A stretch of 64,000 bases of DNA from NCBI GenBank assembly GCA_039029395.1, contig JBCCGG010000033.1:5572-69571 (forward strand). The letters are read 5' to 3'. Shown here in pieces: positions 41,946 to 52,442 of this stretch. This stretch comes from JBCCGG01 sp039029395. GTDB lineage: Bacteria > Pseudomonadota > Alphaproteobacteria > Kiloniellales > JAKSDN01. The position numbers and the translations under genes were made by a program. Under the pieces are notes generated by a model. It ran no database searches and had not been told where the DNA came from. It worked only from the letters and a program-made list of their open reading frames with translations. Positions within the stretch are counted from its first letter, which is position 1. The number at the start of each line of letters is the position of its first letter.

Positions 41946-44353
41946 GCTTGGGCCGCGGCTTCGTCCGGCGGCGGCAGCTCTTGGTGCTCGATCGTTTCCG
42001 CCGGCGCCTCAAGCTCGCCCTCGGGCGGGCGCTTGGGCAGGTAACAGATCACGCTGGTGCCGCTGTTCGGGGTCGAGCGCAGCTCGATCCGGCCGTGGTG
42101 CAGCTCGATCAGGCTCTTGACCAGCGAGAGGCCGAGGCCGGCGCCCGCCTGGCGGCCCTGGCCGCTGCCCCGTTCGAACTTGTCGAACACCTTGGAGTGC
42201 TGCTCGGGCGGGATGCCGATGCCGGTGTCGGCGACCGCCAGAAGCACGTCGTCCTCCTGCTGCTCGACCGAGACCGTGACCCGGCCACCGCTGGGGGTGA
42301 ACTTGAGCGAGTTGGACAGCAGGTTGAATAGCGCCTGCTTGAGGCGACGTTCGTCGGCGACCAGTGGCGGGATCTCGTCGGGGCAGTGGATTTCCAGCTC
42401 GACGCCACGGCTGCGCGCCCGCTCGTGGCTGAGCGTGTGGATGGTCTCGAGCAGTGCCGTCAGATCAACCGGCGCAAGGTCGAGCTGCAGATAGCCAGCC
42501 TCGATAGTCGCCAGGTCGAGAATGTCGTTGATCAGGGTAAGCAGGCGCTGGGACGATTCGACGATCGCCCGGGCATACTCCAGTTGGCGCTCGTTGAGCT
42601 CGCCGAAGTACTTGTGCTCGAGGATCTCGGCAAAGCCGACGATGGCATTGAGCGGCGTACGCAGCTCGTAGGAGATATTGGCCAGGAACTCGGACTTCAG
42701 CCGGTCGGTGGTCTCGAGCGCCTCGGTGCGCTCGCGCAGGGCCCGCTCGACCCGGATCGAATCTGTCACGTCCAGATAGGTGAACAGCGAGGCACCGTCC
42801 GGCAGGGGCACCTGGGCCCAATCGACGACCGACTGGTCGGCCCGCTCCAAACGCCCGTTGTTGGCCGAGGGCTCGGTGCTCTGGACCACCATGTTCTCCA
42901 TCAGGCGCGGCCACTCCTCGTCGGAGACTCCGAAGAAGCGCCGGGTCAGGAGCACCACGTCGCGGGCATGGGGCTCGGCTTGCAGCAGCTCACCGGGCAG
43001 GCGCCAGATCCGCGCGAAGGCGGCGTTGTGCAGCTTGAGCCGGCCATCGGCGCCGTAAACCGCGACACCCTCGTATAGATTGTTGAGGGTTTCCCGCTGG
43101 ACCGCGATCAGGGTGTTGTAGGAGCTCTCCAGGGCCAGGCGGTCGGTCACGTCCTCGAAGGTGAACAGCACGCCACCGAAAGGATGGGGCGCCACGGTCA
43201 TGCGCAATGTGGTGCCGTCGGGCAGGTGCTGCAGCTCCTCCATGGGCGCGATCAAGGTGCTGTAGAGCTTCTGGCGCTCGCGCTTATAGGCCGGGAAATC
43301 GGACTGTTCGGGCAGGCGCCGGCGCTCGCGCTGCAGCTCGAGCACGTCGCTCAGATGGGGCTCGCCGGTCAGGCGGTCCTCGTCCAGGCCCCAGAGGCGC
43401 GCATAGGCGCTGTTGAAGAACTTGAGGTGCAGATCCGAGCCGTAGATCGCGATCGCCGTCGCCAGGTTCTCCAGCACCTCCGCATGGGCGCTGGCGTGGC
43501 GGGTCAGTTGGTCCTTCAAATCCGCCTGCGCCGTCAGGTCGAGCGCCCAACCGGCCGAGCCGCCAGGAATGACCTGCTCGGCCAGCTCAAGTAGGCGCCG
43601 TTCGCCGGACACCACAACGTGATGGCTCTCGCGCTCGGTCGCGCCGGACTGTTGGGCGCGGCGCGCCATGGCCCGGCTGACCTCGGTCATCTTCTGTCCG
43701 GCCAGTTCCGTGCCCTTGGCAAGCACCTCCTCGCGGGTCCGGTCGACCGCCTGGGCATAGGCCAGATTGCAGTAAACCAGATCGAGGTTGGTGTCGCGCC
43801 GCCAGAGCGGCAAAGGCACCTGATCGAGCAGCGCGGCGGTTGCGTCTCGCTCGGCTTGGGCGGCGGCAAGCGCCTGGGTCTGCTCCGTCGAGTCGGAGAA
43901 CCACAGGAGCGCGGTGGAAATCCCGCCGGTTGCCGCCCGGGCCCGGGTACCGATGACTTCGAACATGTGGCTTTGGTCCCGGCGCGCGACGGTCATGTGG
44001 AAGTGGGTGCCATCCTCCACCAGCCCCGTGGCGGCCTGCTGCAGCGCCTCGGCGTCGGTCTTCTCCAGACGCTCCAGCAGGGCGTCGAAATCGACCGTGC
44101 CGGCTTCCAGATCGAGCATGCGGCTAAGCTCGGCCGAACAGCGCGCGGCGCCGTCCAGATGGGCAAAGGCGTAGCAGCCGACCGGCGCCGCGGCCAGGCA
44201 GGCCTCGGCCGCCGCCGCCCGGATCTCGGCCTTGTTGGCGCGCCTTTGAGTCAGCACCAGGCGGCGCCAGACCAAGAGACCAAGCAAGGCCGCCATGACC
44301 AGAACGGACAGGCTGGCAACCACCGTCAAGATGTAGCCGGAAACCCCGATCAC
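41942..44353 (-). CDS. divL: PAS sensor kinase with Tyr at the phospho-acceptor site, DivL-like
   Basis: An 803-residue membrane-bound histidine-kinase-type protein. An N-terminal helix (SGYILTVVASLSVLVMAALL) is followed by several PAS-like domains (about 50-520), then a DHp helix with ANISYELRTPLNAIVGF, where Tyr562 (codon TAC at 42668-42670) replaces the His. The ATPase domain is complete: N box LLSNSLKFTPSGGRV, G1 DTGIGIPPE, G2 GAGLGLSLVKSLIELHHG. This exact substitution marks Caulobacter DivL, a non-canonical kinase in the CckA-CtrA cell-cycle pathway. The gene begins with GTG 44353 (AGGGGCGAAG upstream) or TTG 44389. It is next to ahcY. Confidence 0.8.
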   Translation of the reverse strand: MIGVSGYILTVVASLSVLVMAALLGLLVWRRLVLTQRRANKAEIRAAAAEACLAAAPVGCYAFAHLDGAARCSAELSRMLDLEAGTVDFDALLERLEKTDAEALQQAATGLVEDGTHFHMTVARRDQSHMFEVIGTRARAATGGISTALLWFSDSTEQTQALAAAQAERDATAALLDQVPLPLWRRDTNLDLVYCNLAYAQAVDRTREEVLAKGTELAGQKMTEVSRAMARRAQQSGATERESHHVVVSGERRLLELAEQVIPGGSAGWALDLTAQADLKDQLTRHASAHAEVLENLATAIAIYGSDLHLKFFNSAYARLWGLDEDRLTGEPHLSDVLELQRERRRLPEQSDFPAYKRERQKLYSTLIAPMEELQHLPDGTTLRMTVAPHPFGGVLFTFEDVTDRLALESSYNTLIAVQRETLNNLYEGVAVYGADGRLKLHNAAFARIWRLPGELLQAEPHARDVVLLTRRFFGVSDEEWPRLMENMVVQSTEPSANNGRLERADQSVVDWAQVPLPDGASLFTYLDVTDSIRVERALRERTEALETTDRLKSEFLANISYELRTPLNAIVGFAEILEHKYFGELNERQLEYARAIVESSQRLLTLINDILDLATIEAGYLQLDLAPVDLTALLETIHTLSHERARSRGVELEIHCPDEIPPLVADERRLKQALFNLLSNSLKFTPSGGRVTVSVEQQEDDVLLAVADTGIGIPPEQHSKVFDKFERGSGQGRQAGAGLGLSLVKSLIELHHGRIELRSTPNSGTSVICYLPKRPPEGELEAPAETIEHQELPPPDEAAAQA

Positions 44354-44518
44354 GACTTCGCCCCTATGTCGCGCGAGGGCCAGGAGCAAGACGCGATTCG
44401 GTGCCGCGATGCCCGCGCAGCAGCCACGACGAAGCGCTTCCTTCCTTTGCGTCCTCAGATTCGCGATCTTAGGACAAAGGGCCAGGAAGACACAAGACTT
44501 AGTAGCCGAAAATCGTCG

Positions 44519-44538
44519 AACCCCATTAAGTTGGGGTT
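44519..44538 (-). terminator. Hairpin after ahcY, possible terminator
   Basis: AACCCCA (44519-44525) and TGGGGTT (44532-44538) form a 7-bp stem with six-base loop, 22 bases after the ahcY stop on the minus strand. The U-run that follows is weak (CGACGATTTTC). Confidence 0.5.
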
Positions 44539-44559
44539 TGAGCGAGAACTTTTCGGGAA

Positions 44560-45870
<1,311 letters not shown>

Positions 45871-45904
45871 GTCCTCATGTCCTCGGCGTGCTGAAGATTA
45901 AGAG

Positions 45905-45946
45905 CGCCCGTGTAGCAGCCGCGCTACAGGTCGGCAAGCCCGGGCG
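45905..45946 (-). other. Structured leader upstream of ahcY
   Basis: Two nested stems, CGCCCG/CGGGCG (45905-45910 with 45941-45946) and GTAGC/GCTAC (45912-45916 with 45923-45927), lie 35 to 76 bases before the ahcY start. It does not fit the SAH or SAM riboswitch consensus that I know, so a regulatory role is only a possibility. Confidence 0.3.
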
Positions 45947-45988
45947 AAACGCGGTTGTATAGAGGACAAGGGTTAAATCTTTCGTGCT

Positions 45989-46684
45989 ATGATCGCGCTC
46001 GCAATGCCCTGGCTTATCCTTCTCCTCCTGGTCGTGGCCGTGGTCTTCGGGCCAAGCCTTTGGGCCAAATGGGTGCTCAAGCACCACGCCCAGGACCGGC
46101 CGGACTTTCCGGGCACCGGCGGCGAGCTGGCGCGCCACCTGTTGGACGAGGCCGGGCTGCCCGAGGTGCCGGTCGAGGCGACCGACGGCGGCGACCATTA
46201 CGATCCAGAGAACAAGGTGGTGCGCCTGTCCCGGGACAACCTGGACGGCCGTTCGCTGACCGCGGTCGCGGTCGCCGCCCACGAGGTCGGCCACGCGCTC
46301 CAGGACAAGGAGCACTATCTGCCGCTCAAGACCCGCACCCGGCTGGTCAAGTCCTTGGGCGGCATCCAGAAGCTCGGCTCGATCATCCTGTTCGGCACCT
46401 TCGCCTTGGGCGCGGTCTCCCGTTCGCCGGTGGTCGCCCTCTTGGGGCTCGGCGCCGGCATCGCGACCATGGCAAGCGCCGTGGTGGTCCACCTGGCGAC
46501 CCTGCCGGTCGAGTTCGACGCCTCCTTCAAGCGCGCCCTGCCGATCCTGGAGCGCGGCGGCTATCTGCCCAAGCGCGACCTGCCGGCGGCCCGCAGCATC
46601 CTGCGCGCCTGTGCGCTGACCTATGTCGCCGCCTCGCTCGCCAGCCTACTCAACCTCTGGCGCTGGATCCGCTATCTGCGGTGA
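45989..46684 (+). CDS. Zinc metallopeptidase, YugP type
   Basis: A 231-residue membrane protein of the Zn_peptidase_2 family. A first hydrophobic helix (LAMPWLILLLLVVAVVFG), then the zinc motif HEVGH (98-102, in VAAHEVGHALQDKEHY), then two or three membrane helices, ending with YVAASLASLLNLWRWIRYL. It is divergent from ahcY, 118 bases apart. Membrane-located substrate unknown. ATG 46004 is another possible start. Confidence 0.85.
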   Translation: MIALAMPWLILLLLVVAVVFGPSLWAKWVLKHHAQDRPDFPGTGGELARHLLDEAGLPEVPVEATDGGDHYDPENKVVRLSRDNLDGRSLTAVAVAAHEVGHALQDKEHYLPLKTRTRLVKSLGGIQKLGSIILFGTFALGAVSRSPVVALLGLGAGIATMASAVVVHLATLPVEFDASFKRALPILERGGYLPKRDLPAARSILRACALTYVAASLASLLNLWRWIRYLR

Positions 46685-46767
46685 GAGCGGGCGGCCTCAA
46701 TTCCGACCAACGCTTGCCTCATAATAGTTCCAACCTGTGTGACGATCATGGATTGCGATGAGAGACC

Positions 46768-47238
46768 GTGACGGTGTTCGGCACCCTGACCCACAAGGCT
46801 TGTCCAACCTATGCGCTCGTTGCAATCGGCATCGCCTACGGGACCGGCCTATACCTCGCATTCACCCAAACCGGACGCTGGGCAGACGTCCCTTTGCCGC
46901 CTCTGTCCTGGCTCGTCCGAATGCTCCTTTGGATCAATGCACCCTACGTCGCCTTCGTCGCGCTGACGCTCATCCTTGAGCTCAAGATCCGCCACCCCAG
47001 TCTTCGCGTCTGGTATCTGATCTCGGTGGGAACGCTCCTGGTGATCACGATCTCGACGAGCTCGCCAATGCTGGCGACTGTCCTGGCCGAGATCGGGCTC
47101 GACTCGGCGAGGCACCTGGGCCAAGGCAAGATTTTGGTTGGCATCGCGCCGTTCTACCAATTCGTTACTCTTGGGCTACTTGCTGCCGGTGGCGCGGGCT
47201 TCGCTGTTTTCAAACGCGGTGTGAAGCAGAATGACTAG
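46768..47238 (+). CDS. Hypothetical four-helix membrane protein
   Basis: A 156-residue protein with about four hydrophobic helices and a short basic C-terminus (FKRGVKQND). GTG 46768 is the likely start, with GAGAG upstream. I do not recognise a family. It lies 83 bases after the YugP-type gene and overlaps the ASCH gene on the other strand by four bases. Confidence 0.65.
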   Translation: MTVFGTLTHKACPTYALVAIGIAYGTGLYLAFTQTGRWADVPLPPLSWLVRMLLWINAPYVAFVALTLILELKIRHPSLRVWYLISVGTLLVITISTSSPMLATVLAEIGLDSARHLGQGKILVGIAPFYQFVTLGLLAAGGAGFAVFKRGVKQND

Positions 47239-47717
47239 CGATCTGGATCCGCCAGCTCGGGCGGCCAGACGACCTTGAAGCGCTCGAAGACCAGCTCGAT
47301 GTCATCGTGCATTTGGAAGCCCTCGTGCCGCGCCTGATCGGCGAAGTAGGCCCGGTGGTCGGCCAGCCAGGATTCGACCGTGCGCGCGCCCTCGCCCTCG
47401 TCCCAAGCGAAGGCGGCGTCGACCTGGTTCATCGGCTTGATGGTGATCTCGGTCGTGCGCCAGATGAAGACGGGCGTCAAGCTGCCGTCGAGCAGCACCA
47501 CCAGATCGCCGACCTTGGGCAGGGTCTCATCGTCGAAATCCCGCCGCAACGCGGCCGTGGCGCGCTTGGTGCCAGCGGCCGCGAGCGCCGCCAGCTCGTC
47601 GCGCAGGTCCGGCATGTCGCCGAAGGCGGCCACCTGGTAGTCGCGCTCGGGCGCGCCGGTCGCGCGCTTGTAGGCCTGCCAGAAGGCCTCGGTCGCCGGG
47701 CTCTTGTCCGGCGCCAC
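47235..47717 (-). CDS. ASCH domain protein
   Basis: A 160-residue protein with an ASCH domain. Characteristic elements are GTKRATAAL near residue 49 and the beta-barrel stretch VGDLVVLLDGSLTPVFIWRT. ASCH proteins are small RNA- or nucleoside-binding domains, and some hydrolyse N4-acetylcytidine. The N-terminal half (TEAFWQAYKRATG) is typical of the roughly 160-residue branch. It is four bases downstream of taurine-dioxygenase-like tauD on the same strand and may be cotranscribed. Confidence 0.83.
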   Translation of the reverse strand: MAPDKSPATEAFWQAYKRATGAPERDYQVAAFGDMPDLRDELAALAAAGTKRATAALRRDFDDETLPKVGDLVVLLDGSLTPVFIWRTTEITIKPMNQVDAAFAWDEGEGARTVESWLADHRAYFADQARHEGFQMHDDIELVFERFKVVWPPELADPDR

Positions 47718-47721
47718 CAGC

Positions 47722-48588
47722 TCAGCCGACCGCCCGGCGGGGTGCCTCGGCCGCGGCGCGCCGGTCTTCCACCACGGTGACCCGGTGCATGCGCCGGTGC
47801 TGGGGCAGGTAGTCGGCGCAGGCGTAGTGCTGGGTCACCCTGTTGTCCCACATCACCAAGTCGTGGCGGGCCCAACGGTGGCGCATTTGGAACTCGGGCC
47901 GGGCCTGGTGATCGTAGAGGTAGGTCAGAAGGCGGTCGCTGTCCCTCTGGGTCTCGCCGACCACCAGCTGGGTGAAGCTCGGATTGACGTAGAGGTGAGG
48001 CCGGCCGGTCACCGGATGGCGCTGCACCATCCGATGGACCGCCGAGCCGATCTTCGCCATGGCGGCGTTGAGCGCGGCGGGGCCGCCGTCGGCCAGGTAG
48101 CCGTTGCGGAAGTTGCCCATGTCGTGGACCGCCTCGCGTCCCTCCAGGTGCCGCTTCATATCCTCCGGCAGAGCATCGTAGGCGGCGTACATGGAGGCCC
48201 ACAGGGTGTCGCCGCCGGCCGGCGGCACCTGGACGGCGTAAAGCACCGAGGCGAAAGGCGGGTTCTGATAATAGGTCAGGTCGGTGTGCCAGTCGTTGGT
48301 GTCCGGCGGTTTGCCCGGGCCGTTCTCCAGCAGCATGATCCGGTCGAACCCCTCGACGTGGGGGTAAATCGGATGGGGCCGGTCGAGCGCGCCGAAGCTT
48401 TGGGCCAGCGCCAAGTGCGCCTCGGGCGTGATCTCCTGGCCCCGAAAGACGATCATCAGATGGTCAAGCAGGGCTTGGTAGACCGCGTCCTGGGTCGCGG
48501 GATCGAGCGGTCGGTTGAGATCGAGGCCGGAGATCTCGGCACCGATCGCCGGCGTGATGGGATCGATGCGGAACGGACGGTCGGTCAT
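47722..48588 (-). CDS. tauD: Taurine dioxygenase family protein (TauD)
   Basis: A 288-residue Fe(II)/2-oxoglutarate dioxygenase that closely follows E. coli TauD: IGAEISGLDLNRPL at the start, iron ligands His101 and Asp103 (NDWHTDLTYY), the distal His in DNRVTQHYACADYLPQ and the 2-oxoglutarate Arg in RRMHRVTVV. TauD cleaves taurine to sulfite and aminoacetaldehyde. ATG 48588 has AAAGGAGGG upstream; the longer frame to 48627 is discarded. No tauABC transporter is next to it. Substrate may differ from taurine. Confidence 0.85.
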   Translation of the reverse strand: MTDRPFRIDPITPAIGAEISGLDLNRPLDPATQDAVYQALLDHLMIVFRGQEITPEAHLALAQSFGALDRPHPIYPHVEGFDRIMLLENGPGKPPDTNDWHTDLTYYQNPPFASVLYAVQVPPAGGDTLWASMYAAYDALPEDMKRHLEGREAVHDMGNFRNGYLADGGPAALNAAMAKIGSAVHRMVQRHPVTGRPHLYVNPSFTQLVVGETQRDSDRLLTYLYDHQARPEFQMRHRWARHDLVMWDNRVTQHYACADYLPQHRRMHRVTVVEDRRAAAEAPRRAVG

Positions 48589-48693
48589 GGCGTAGCCCTC
48601 CTTTCGGCGCGGGATATTACGCCACAAGACCGCCCCGCCGCGAACGAATTGTTCGCAGACCGCTTATCGGCAAATTCGATTGAACGCTGAGGT

Positions 48694-49269
48694 TCAGATC
48701 GAGAAGTCGCTGGTATCGTAAAGCGCGATCAGCTCGATGCCCTCGGCCGCAAGGTTCTCGCGCGCCCCTTCCAGGCGGTCGACGATGGTGAGCGCCTTGG
48801 TCACGCTGGCGCCCCTCGCACGGATCGCGTGCACCGCCTGGAGAGTCGAGCCGCCGGTCGTGACCACGTCGTCGATCACCATGACCTCGTCGCCTTCGGC
48901 CAGGTAGCCGTCGACTTGCTGCTCGGCACCGTGGTCCTTCTTCTGCTTGCGCACGAAGAAGGCCCGGATCTCATGGCCGCCGTGGCTGCGGGTGCAGGCC
49001 GCCGAGACCAGTGGCACCGCGCCCATCTCCAGCCCGCCCAAGGAATGCAGGCCCTCACGCTCCATGACCTCGAGGATCATCTCGGCCATCAGGGTCGAGG
49101 CCTCGGGATGGAGCATGGACTGCTTCATATTGAAGAAGTGCCCGGACGTCTTGCCCGAGGCCAGCGTGAAGGTCCGCCCGCTTTGATAGGACAGCTCGGC
49201 GATCAGATCGCGCAAGCGCGCACGCTTATTCGCGCCCGTGCCCTCTTCGGCTCGTGCCGCTTCGCCCAT
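48694..49269 (-). CDS. pyrE: Orotate phosphoribosyltransferase
   Basis: A 191-residue enzyme that makes orotidine monophosphate from orotate and PRPP. The PRPP-binding motif VMVIDDVVTTGGSTLQAV is present near residue 130, with FFVRKQKKDHG as the flexible catalytic loop. The N-terminus (FTLASGKTSGHFFNMK) is typical for the alphaproteobacterial form. It lies 99 bases upstream of polA's stop side and is on the same strand. Confidence 0.93.
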   Translation of the reverse strand: MGEAARAEEGTGANKRARLRDLIAELSYQSGRTFTLASGKTSGHFFNMKQSMLHPEASTLMAEMILEVMEREGLHSLGGLEMGAVPLVSAACTRSHGGHEIRAFFVRKQKKDHGAEQQVDGYLAEGDEVMVIDDVVTTGGSTLQAVHAIRARGASVTKALTIVDRLEGARENLAAEGIELIALYDTSDFSI

Positions 49270-49368
49270 GCCAGTTCGCTCCGTGATTTTTTGGGATCTC
49301 GTGCCGCCATTCTATAAACGCTTGGCACGCGAGTCGCAAGAAACCGAACCTGCGCAGCGCCGCGCCGG

Positions 49369-52134
49369 TCAGTGGGCCGCCGCCCAGTTTTTGCCGCTGC
49401 CGGCGTCGGCGACCAGGGGGACGGAAAGCGCGACCGCCGGCGCCGATGCGCCCTCCATGACCTGCTTCACGAGCGCCGAGGTTTCCTTCAGCTCCCCCTT
49501 GGGCACTTCGAACAGCAGCTCGTCGTGGACCTGGAGCAGCATGCGCGCGCCGAGGCCCGCCTCGGCCAGGGCCGGCGGCACGCGGATCATGGCGCGCTTG
49601 ATAATGTCGGCGGCGGTGCCTTGGATCGGCGCGTTGATCGCGGCGCGCTCCGAGAAGCCGCGCCGGGCCGGGTTCTTGTCGCGGATCCCCGGAATGTGCA
49701 CCCGGCGCCCGAACAGGGTCATGACATAGCCTTGCTCCCGAGCGCTCTCGCGGGTCTTGGCCATGTAATCCTTGATGCCCGGATAGCGCTCGAAATAGGC
49801 CTCGATGTAGGCCTTGGCCTCCTTCTGGGGGATGCCCAGGTTTTGCGCCAGGCCGAAGGCCGAGATGCCGTAGATGATGCCGAAGTTGATCGCCTTGGCC
49901 TGGCGCCGGACCATGGGGTCCATGCCTTCCACCGGCACGCCGAAGACTTGGCTGGCGGTGATCGCGTGGATGTCCTGGCCGTCGCGGAAGGCCTCCTTCA
50001 GGGCGTCGACCTCGGCGATGTGGGCGGTCAGGCGCAGCTCGATCTGGCTGTAGTCGACCGATAGCAGCACCATGCCCTTCTCGGCCACGAAGGCCTCGCG
50101 GATCTTGCGGCCTTCCTCGGTGCGCACCGGAATGTTCTGCAGGTTGGGATCGTTTGACGAGAGGCGCCCGGTCGAGGCGACCGCCTGGCTGTAGGAGGTG
50201 TGGACCCGCCCGGTGCGCGGATCGATCTGCTCCTGTAGCGAATCGGTATAGGTGCTCTTAAGCTTGGACAAGAGCCGCCAGTCGAGCACCCGGGCCGGCA
50301 GGGCGTGGCCCTGGTTGGCCAGGCCCTCGAGCACGTCGGCGCCGGTCGCATAGGCGCCGGTCTTGGTCTTCTTGCCGCCCTCCAGGCCCATCTCGCCGAA
50401 CAGGATCTCGCCCAGCTGCTTGGGCGAGCCGATCGTGAAGGCGTGGCCGGCCAGCTTGTAGATCTCCTCCTCCAGCTCGGCCATGCGGGTGGCGAAGTCG
50501 TTTGACATGCGCCGCAGCGTCTCCCGGTCAAGCTTGATGCCGGTCTCCTCCATCTGCTGGAGCACCGGCACCAGGCGGCGCTCCAGGGTCTCGTAGACCG
50601 TGACCAGATGCTCCGACAGTAGGCGCGGCTTCAAGGCCTGATGCAGGCGGAGCGTGATGTCGGCGTCCTCTGCGGCATAGTCGAGTGCCTTGTCGAGGGG
50701 CACCCGGTCGAAGGTCACCTGGCTCTTGCCGCTGCCGGCGACGTCCTTGAACTTGATGGTCTGGTAGTCGAGGTGGAGCTGAGCCAGCTCGTCCATGCCG
50801 TGGCCGTGGGCGCCGCCGTCGAGCACGTAAGAAAGCAGCATGGTGTCGTCGATCGGCGCGACCCGCACACCGTGACGGCCGAGCACCAGCATATCGTACT
50901 TCAGGTTCTGGCCGACCTTGAGCACGGCTTCGTCCTCAAGCAGAGGCTTCAGGATCGCCAGCGCCTGATCCATGGGGATCTGCTCGGGCACAAGGCCGCC
51001 ACCTTCCAGGGCCAGCTCGCCGTCGGCCTGGGGCGGGCGATGGGCCAGCGGGATGTAGCAGGCCTTGCCGGGGATGACAGCCATGGACACGCCGACCAGC
51101 TCGGCGCGCAAGGCGTCCAAGCTGGTGGTTTCGGTATCGACCGCGACCAGGCCGGCGGCGCGCGCTTCGGCGACCCAGCGCTCGAGCGCCTTGGCGTCGC
51201 GCACCAGCTCGTAGCCGGCCGCGGCTTCCGCCACCGGCGGCGCTTCCGGCGGGCCCTCGCCGAGCTGCTCGGCCAGGCGGGTCAAGACCGAGCGGAATTC
51301 GTAACGCTCCAGAAAGGCGCGCAGATCCTCGGGCTGGGGCTCCTTCAAGCCGAATGCACTCAAGGGCTCGGGCGTCTCGACGTCGTCCTTGAGCTCGACC
51401 AGGCGGCGGCTGACCCGGGCGAGGTCAGCGTGCTCGATCAGGTTCTGGCGGCGCTTGGGCTGCTTGATCTCCTCGGCGCGCGCCAAGAGGCTCTCCAGGT
51501 CGCCGTACTCGCCGATCAGCTGGGCCGCAGTCTTGATGCCGATGCCCGGCACGCCCGGCACGTTGTCGACCGAATCGCCGGCCAGCGCCTGGACCTCGAC
51601 CACCTTGTCGGGCGGCACGCCAAACTTCTCGACCACCTGCTCGGGCCCGATCTCGATATTCTTCATGGGGTCGAGCATGGTGACGCCCTCGCCGACCAGC
51701 TGCATCAGGTCCTTGTCGGAGGACACCACGGTGACCTGGATGCCCTCGGCACGGGCTTGGCGGGCGTAGGTCGCGATCAGGTCGTCGGCCTCGAAGTCGG
51801 CCATCTCGATGCAGGGCAGGTTAAAGGCCCGGGTCGCCTCGCGGATCATCTCGAACTGGGGGATCAGGTCCTCCGGCGGATCCGGGCGCTGGGCCTTGTA
51901 GTCCGGATAGATCTCGTTGCGGAAGGAGCGCGAGCCCTTGTCGAAGATCACCGCCAGGCCGTCGGCGTCGCTCTCGCGCAGCAGCTTGATCAGCATGTTG
52001 GTGAAGCCGAAGGTGGCGTTGGTCGGCGTGCCGTCCGAGGCGTTCCTCGGCGGAATCGCGAAGTAGGCCCGGAAGATGTAGCCCGAACCGTCGACCAGGT
52101 AGAGGTGCTTGTAGGGTGCTGCGGATTTGGCCAT
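49369..52134 (-). CDS. polA: DNA polymerase I
   Basis: A 921-residue polymerase. Order of domains: 5'-3' exonuclease (residues 1-300; FEADDLIATYARQA, VSSDKDLMQL, GDSVDNVPGVPGIG), 3'-5' exonuclease (about 330-510; the first catalytic pair is in VAVDTETTSLDA, so proofreading is likely intact), and polymerase (LLSVDYSQIELRLTAHIAEV, KAINFGIIYGISAFGLAQNL, LLQVHDELLFEVP). ATG 52134 (MAKSAAPYK) is the right start; the frame stays open far upstream without homology. A 308-base gap separates it from the next gene. Confidence 0.95.
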   Translation of the reverse strand: MAKSAAPYKHLYLVDGSGYIFRAYFAIPPRNASDGTPTNATFGFTNMLIKLLRESDADGLAVIFDKGSRSFRNEIYPDYKAQRPDPPEDLIPQFEMIREATRAFNLPCIEMADFEADDLIATYARQARAEGIQVTVVSSDKDLMQLVGEGVTMLDPMKNIEIGPEQVVEKFGVPPDKVVEVQALAGDSVDNVPGVPGIGIKTAAQLIGEYGDLESLLARAEEIKQPKRRQNLIEHADLARVSRRLVELKDDVETPEPLSAFGLKEPQPEDLRAFLERYEFRSVLTRLAEQLGEGPPEAPPVAEAAAGYELVRDAKALERWVAEARAAGLVAVDTETTSLDALRAELVGVSMAVIPGKACYIPLAHRPPQADGELALEGGGLVPEQIPMDQALAILKPLLEDEAVLKVGQNLKYDMLVLGRHGVRVAPIDDTMLLSYVLDGGAHGHGMDELAQLHLDYQTIKFKDVAGSGKSQVTFDRVPLDKALDYAAEDADITLRLHQALKPRLLSEHLVTVYETLERRLVPVLQQMEETGIKLDRETLRRMSNDFATRMAELEEEIYKLAGHAFTIGSPKQLGEILFGEMGLEGGKKTKTGAYATGADVLEGLANQGHALPARVLDWRLLSKLKSTYTDSLQEQIDPRTGRVHTSYSQAVASTGRLSSNDPNLQNIPVRTEEGRKIREAFVAEKGMVLLSVDYSQIELRLTAHIAEVDALKEAFRDGQDIHAITASQVFGVPVEGMDPMVRRQAKAINFGIIYGISAFGLAQNLGIPQKEAKAYIEAYFERYPGIKDYMAKTRESAREQGYVMTLFGRRVHIPGIRDKNPARRGFSERAAINAPIQGTAADIIKRAMIRVPPALAEAGLGARMLLQVHDELLFEVPKGELKETSALVKQVMEGASAPAVALSVPLVADAGSGKNWAAAH

Positions 52135-52402
52135 GGCGGGGCGCATCCTGCCGGAGCCCGGCGGGGCTGTCGAGAGGCCAGGCACGCGCTGCTGACAGAA
52201 GCGGGAAAGGCGTTGCGAGGCCGGGCGTTGGCACAAAGCGCTCGGACGGACCGGGAGCCGGCACCGGCAAGGCTTTGGAGACCTTGGTGTCAAGCGCCGG
52301 GATTTTTGCGGCGGTGGGCGGAGGTATGCATCCTCCACCGGATTCCGTGAGGAACGACCCCATGCAAAGGAACGACCCCATGCACCGGAAAAAAGCGCGT
52401 TC
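52135..52402. other. Non-coding stretch upstream of polA
   Basis: Together with the adjoining terminator this makes the only gap over 300 bases in the window. It should contain the polA promoter (minus strand). I see a short tandem duplication at 52350-52384, and no coding sequence or recognisable RNA. Confidence 0.5.
52350..52384. repeat. 18-bp tandem duplication
   Basis: AGGAACGACCCCATGCA occurs at 52350-52366 and again at 52368-52384, giving an 18-base period. No coding frame explains it. It is probably a recent local duplication. Confidence 0.7.
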
Positions 52403-52440
52403 GAAAAGGGGCCCGTCCCGTCCGGACGGCCCCCCTTTCG
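52403..52440 (-). terminator. Terminator of the small exported protein gene
   Basis: On the minus strand, AAAGGGGGGCCGTCC pairs imperfectly with GGACGGGCCCCTTTT and ends in a short U-run, starting directly after the stop codon at 52443. Confidence 0.6.
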
Positions 52441-52442
52441 TG

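Noticed and set aside
45905..45946. Classical SAH riboswitch
   Set aside because: The expected conserved core sequences of the SAH riboswitch were not found, so it is listed only as an unassigned structured leader.
50641..52350. Plus-strand open frame of 569 codons
   Set aside because: Antisense to polA; no recognisable domains.
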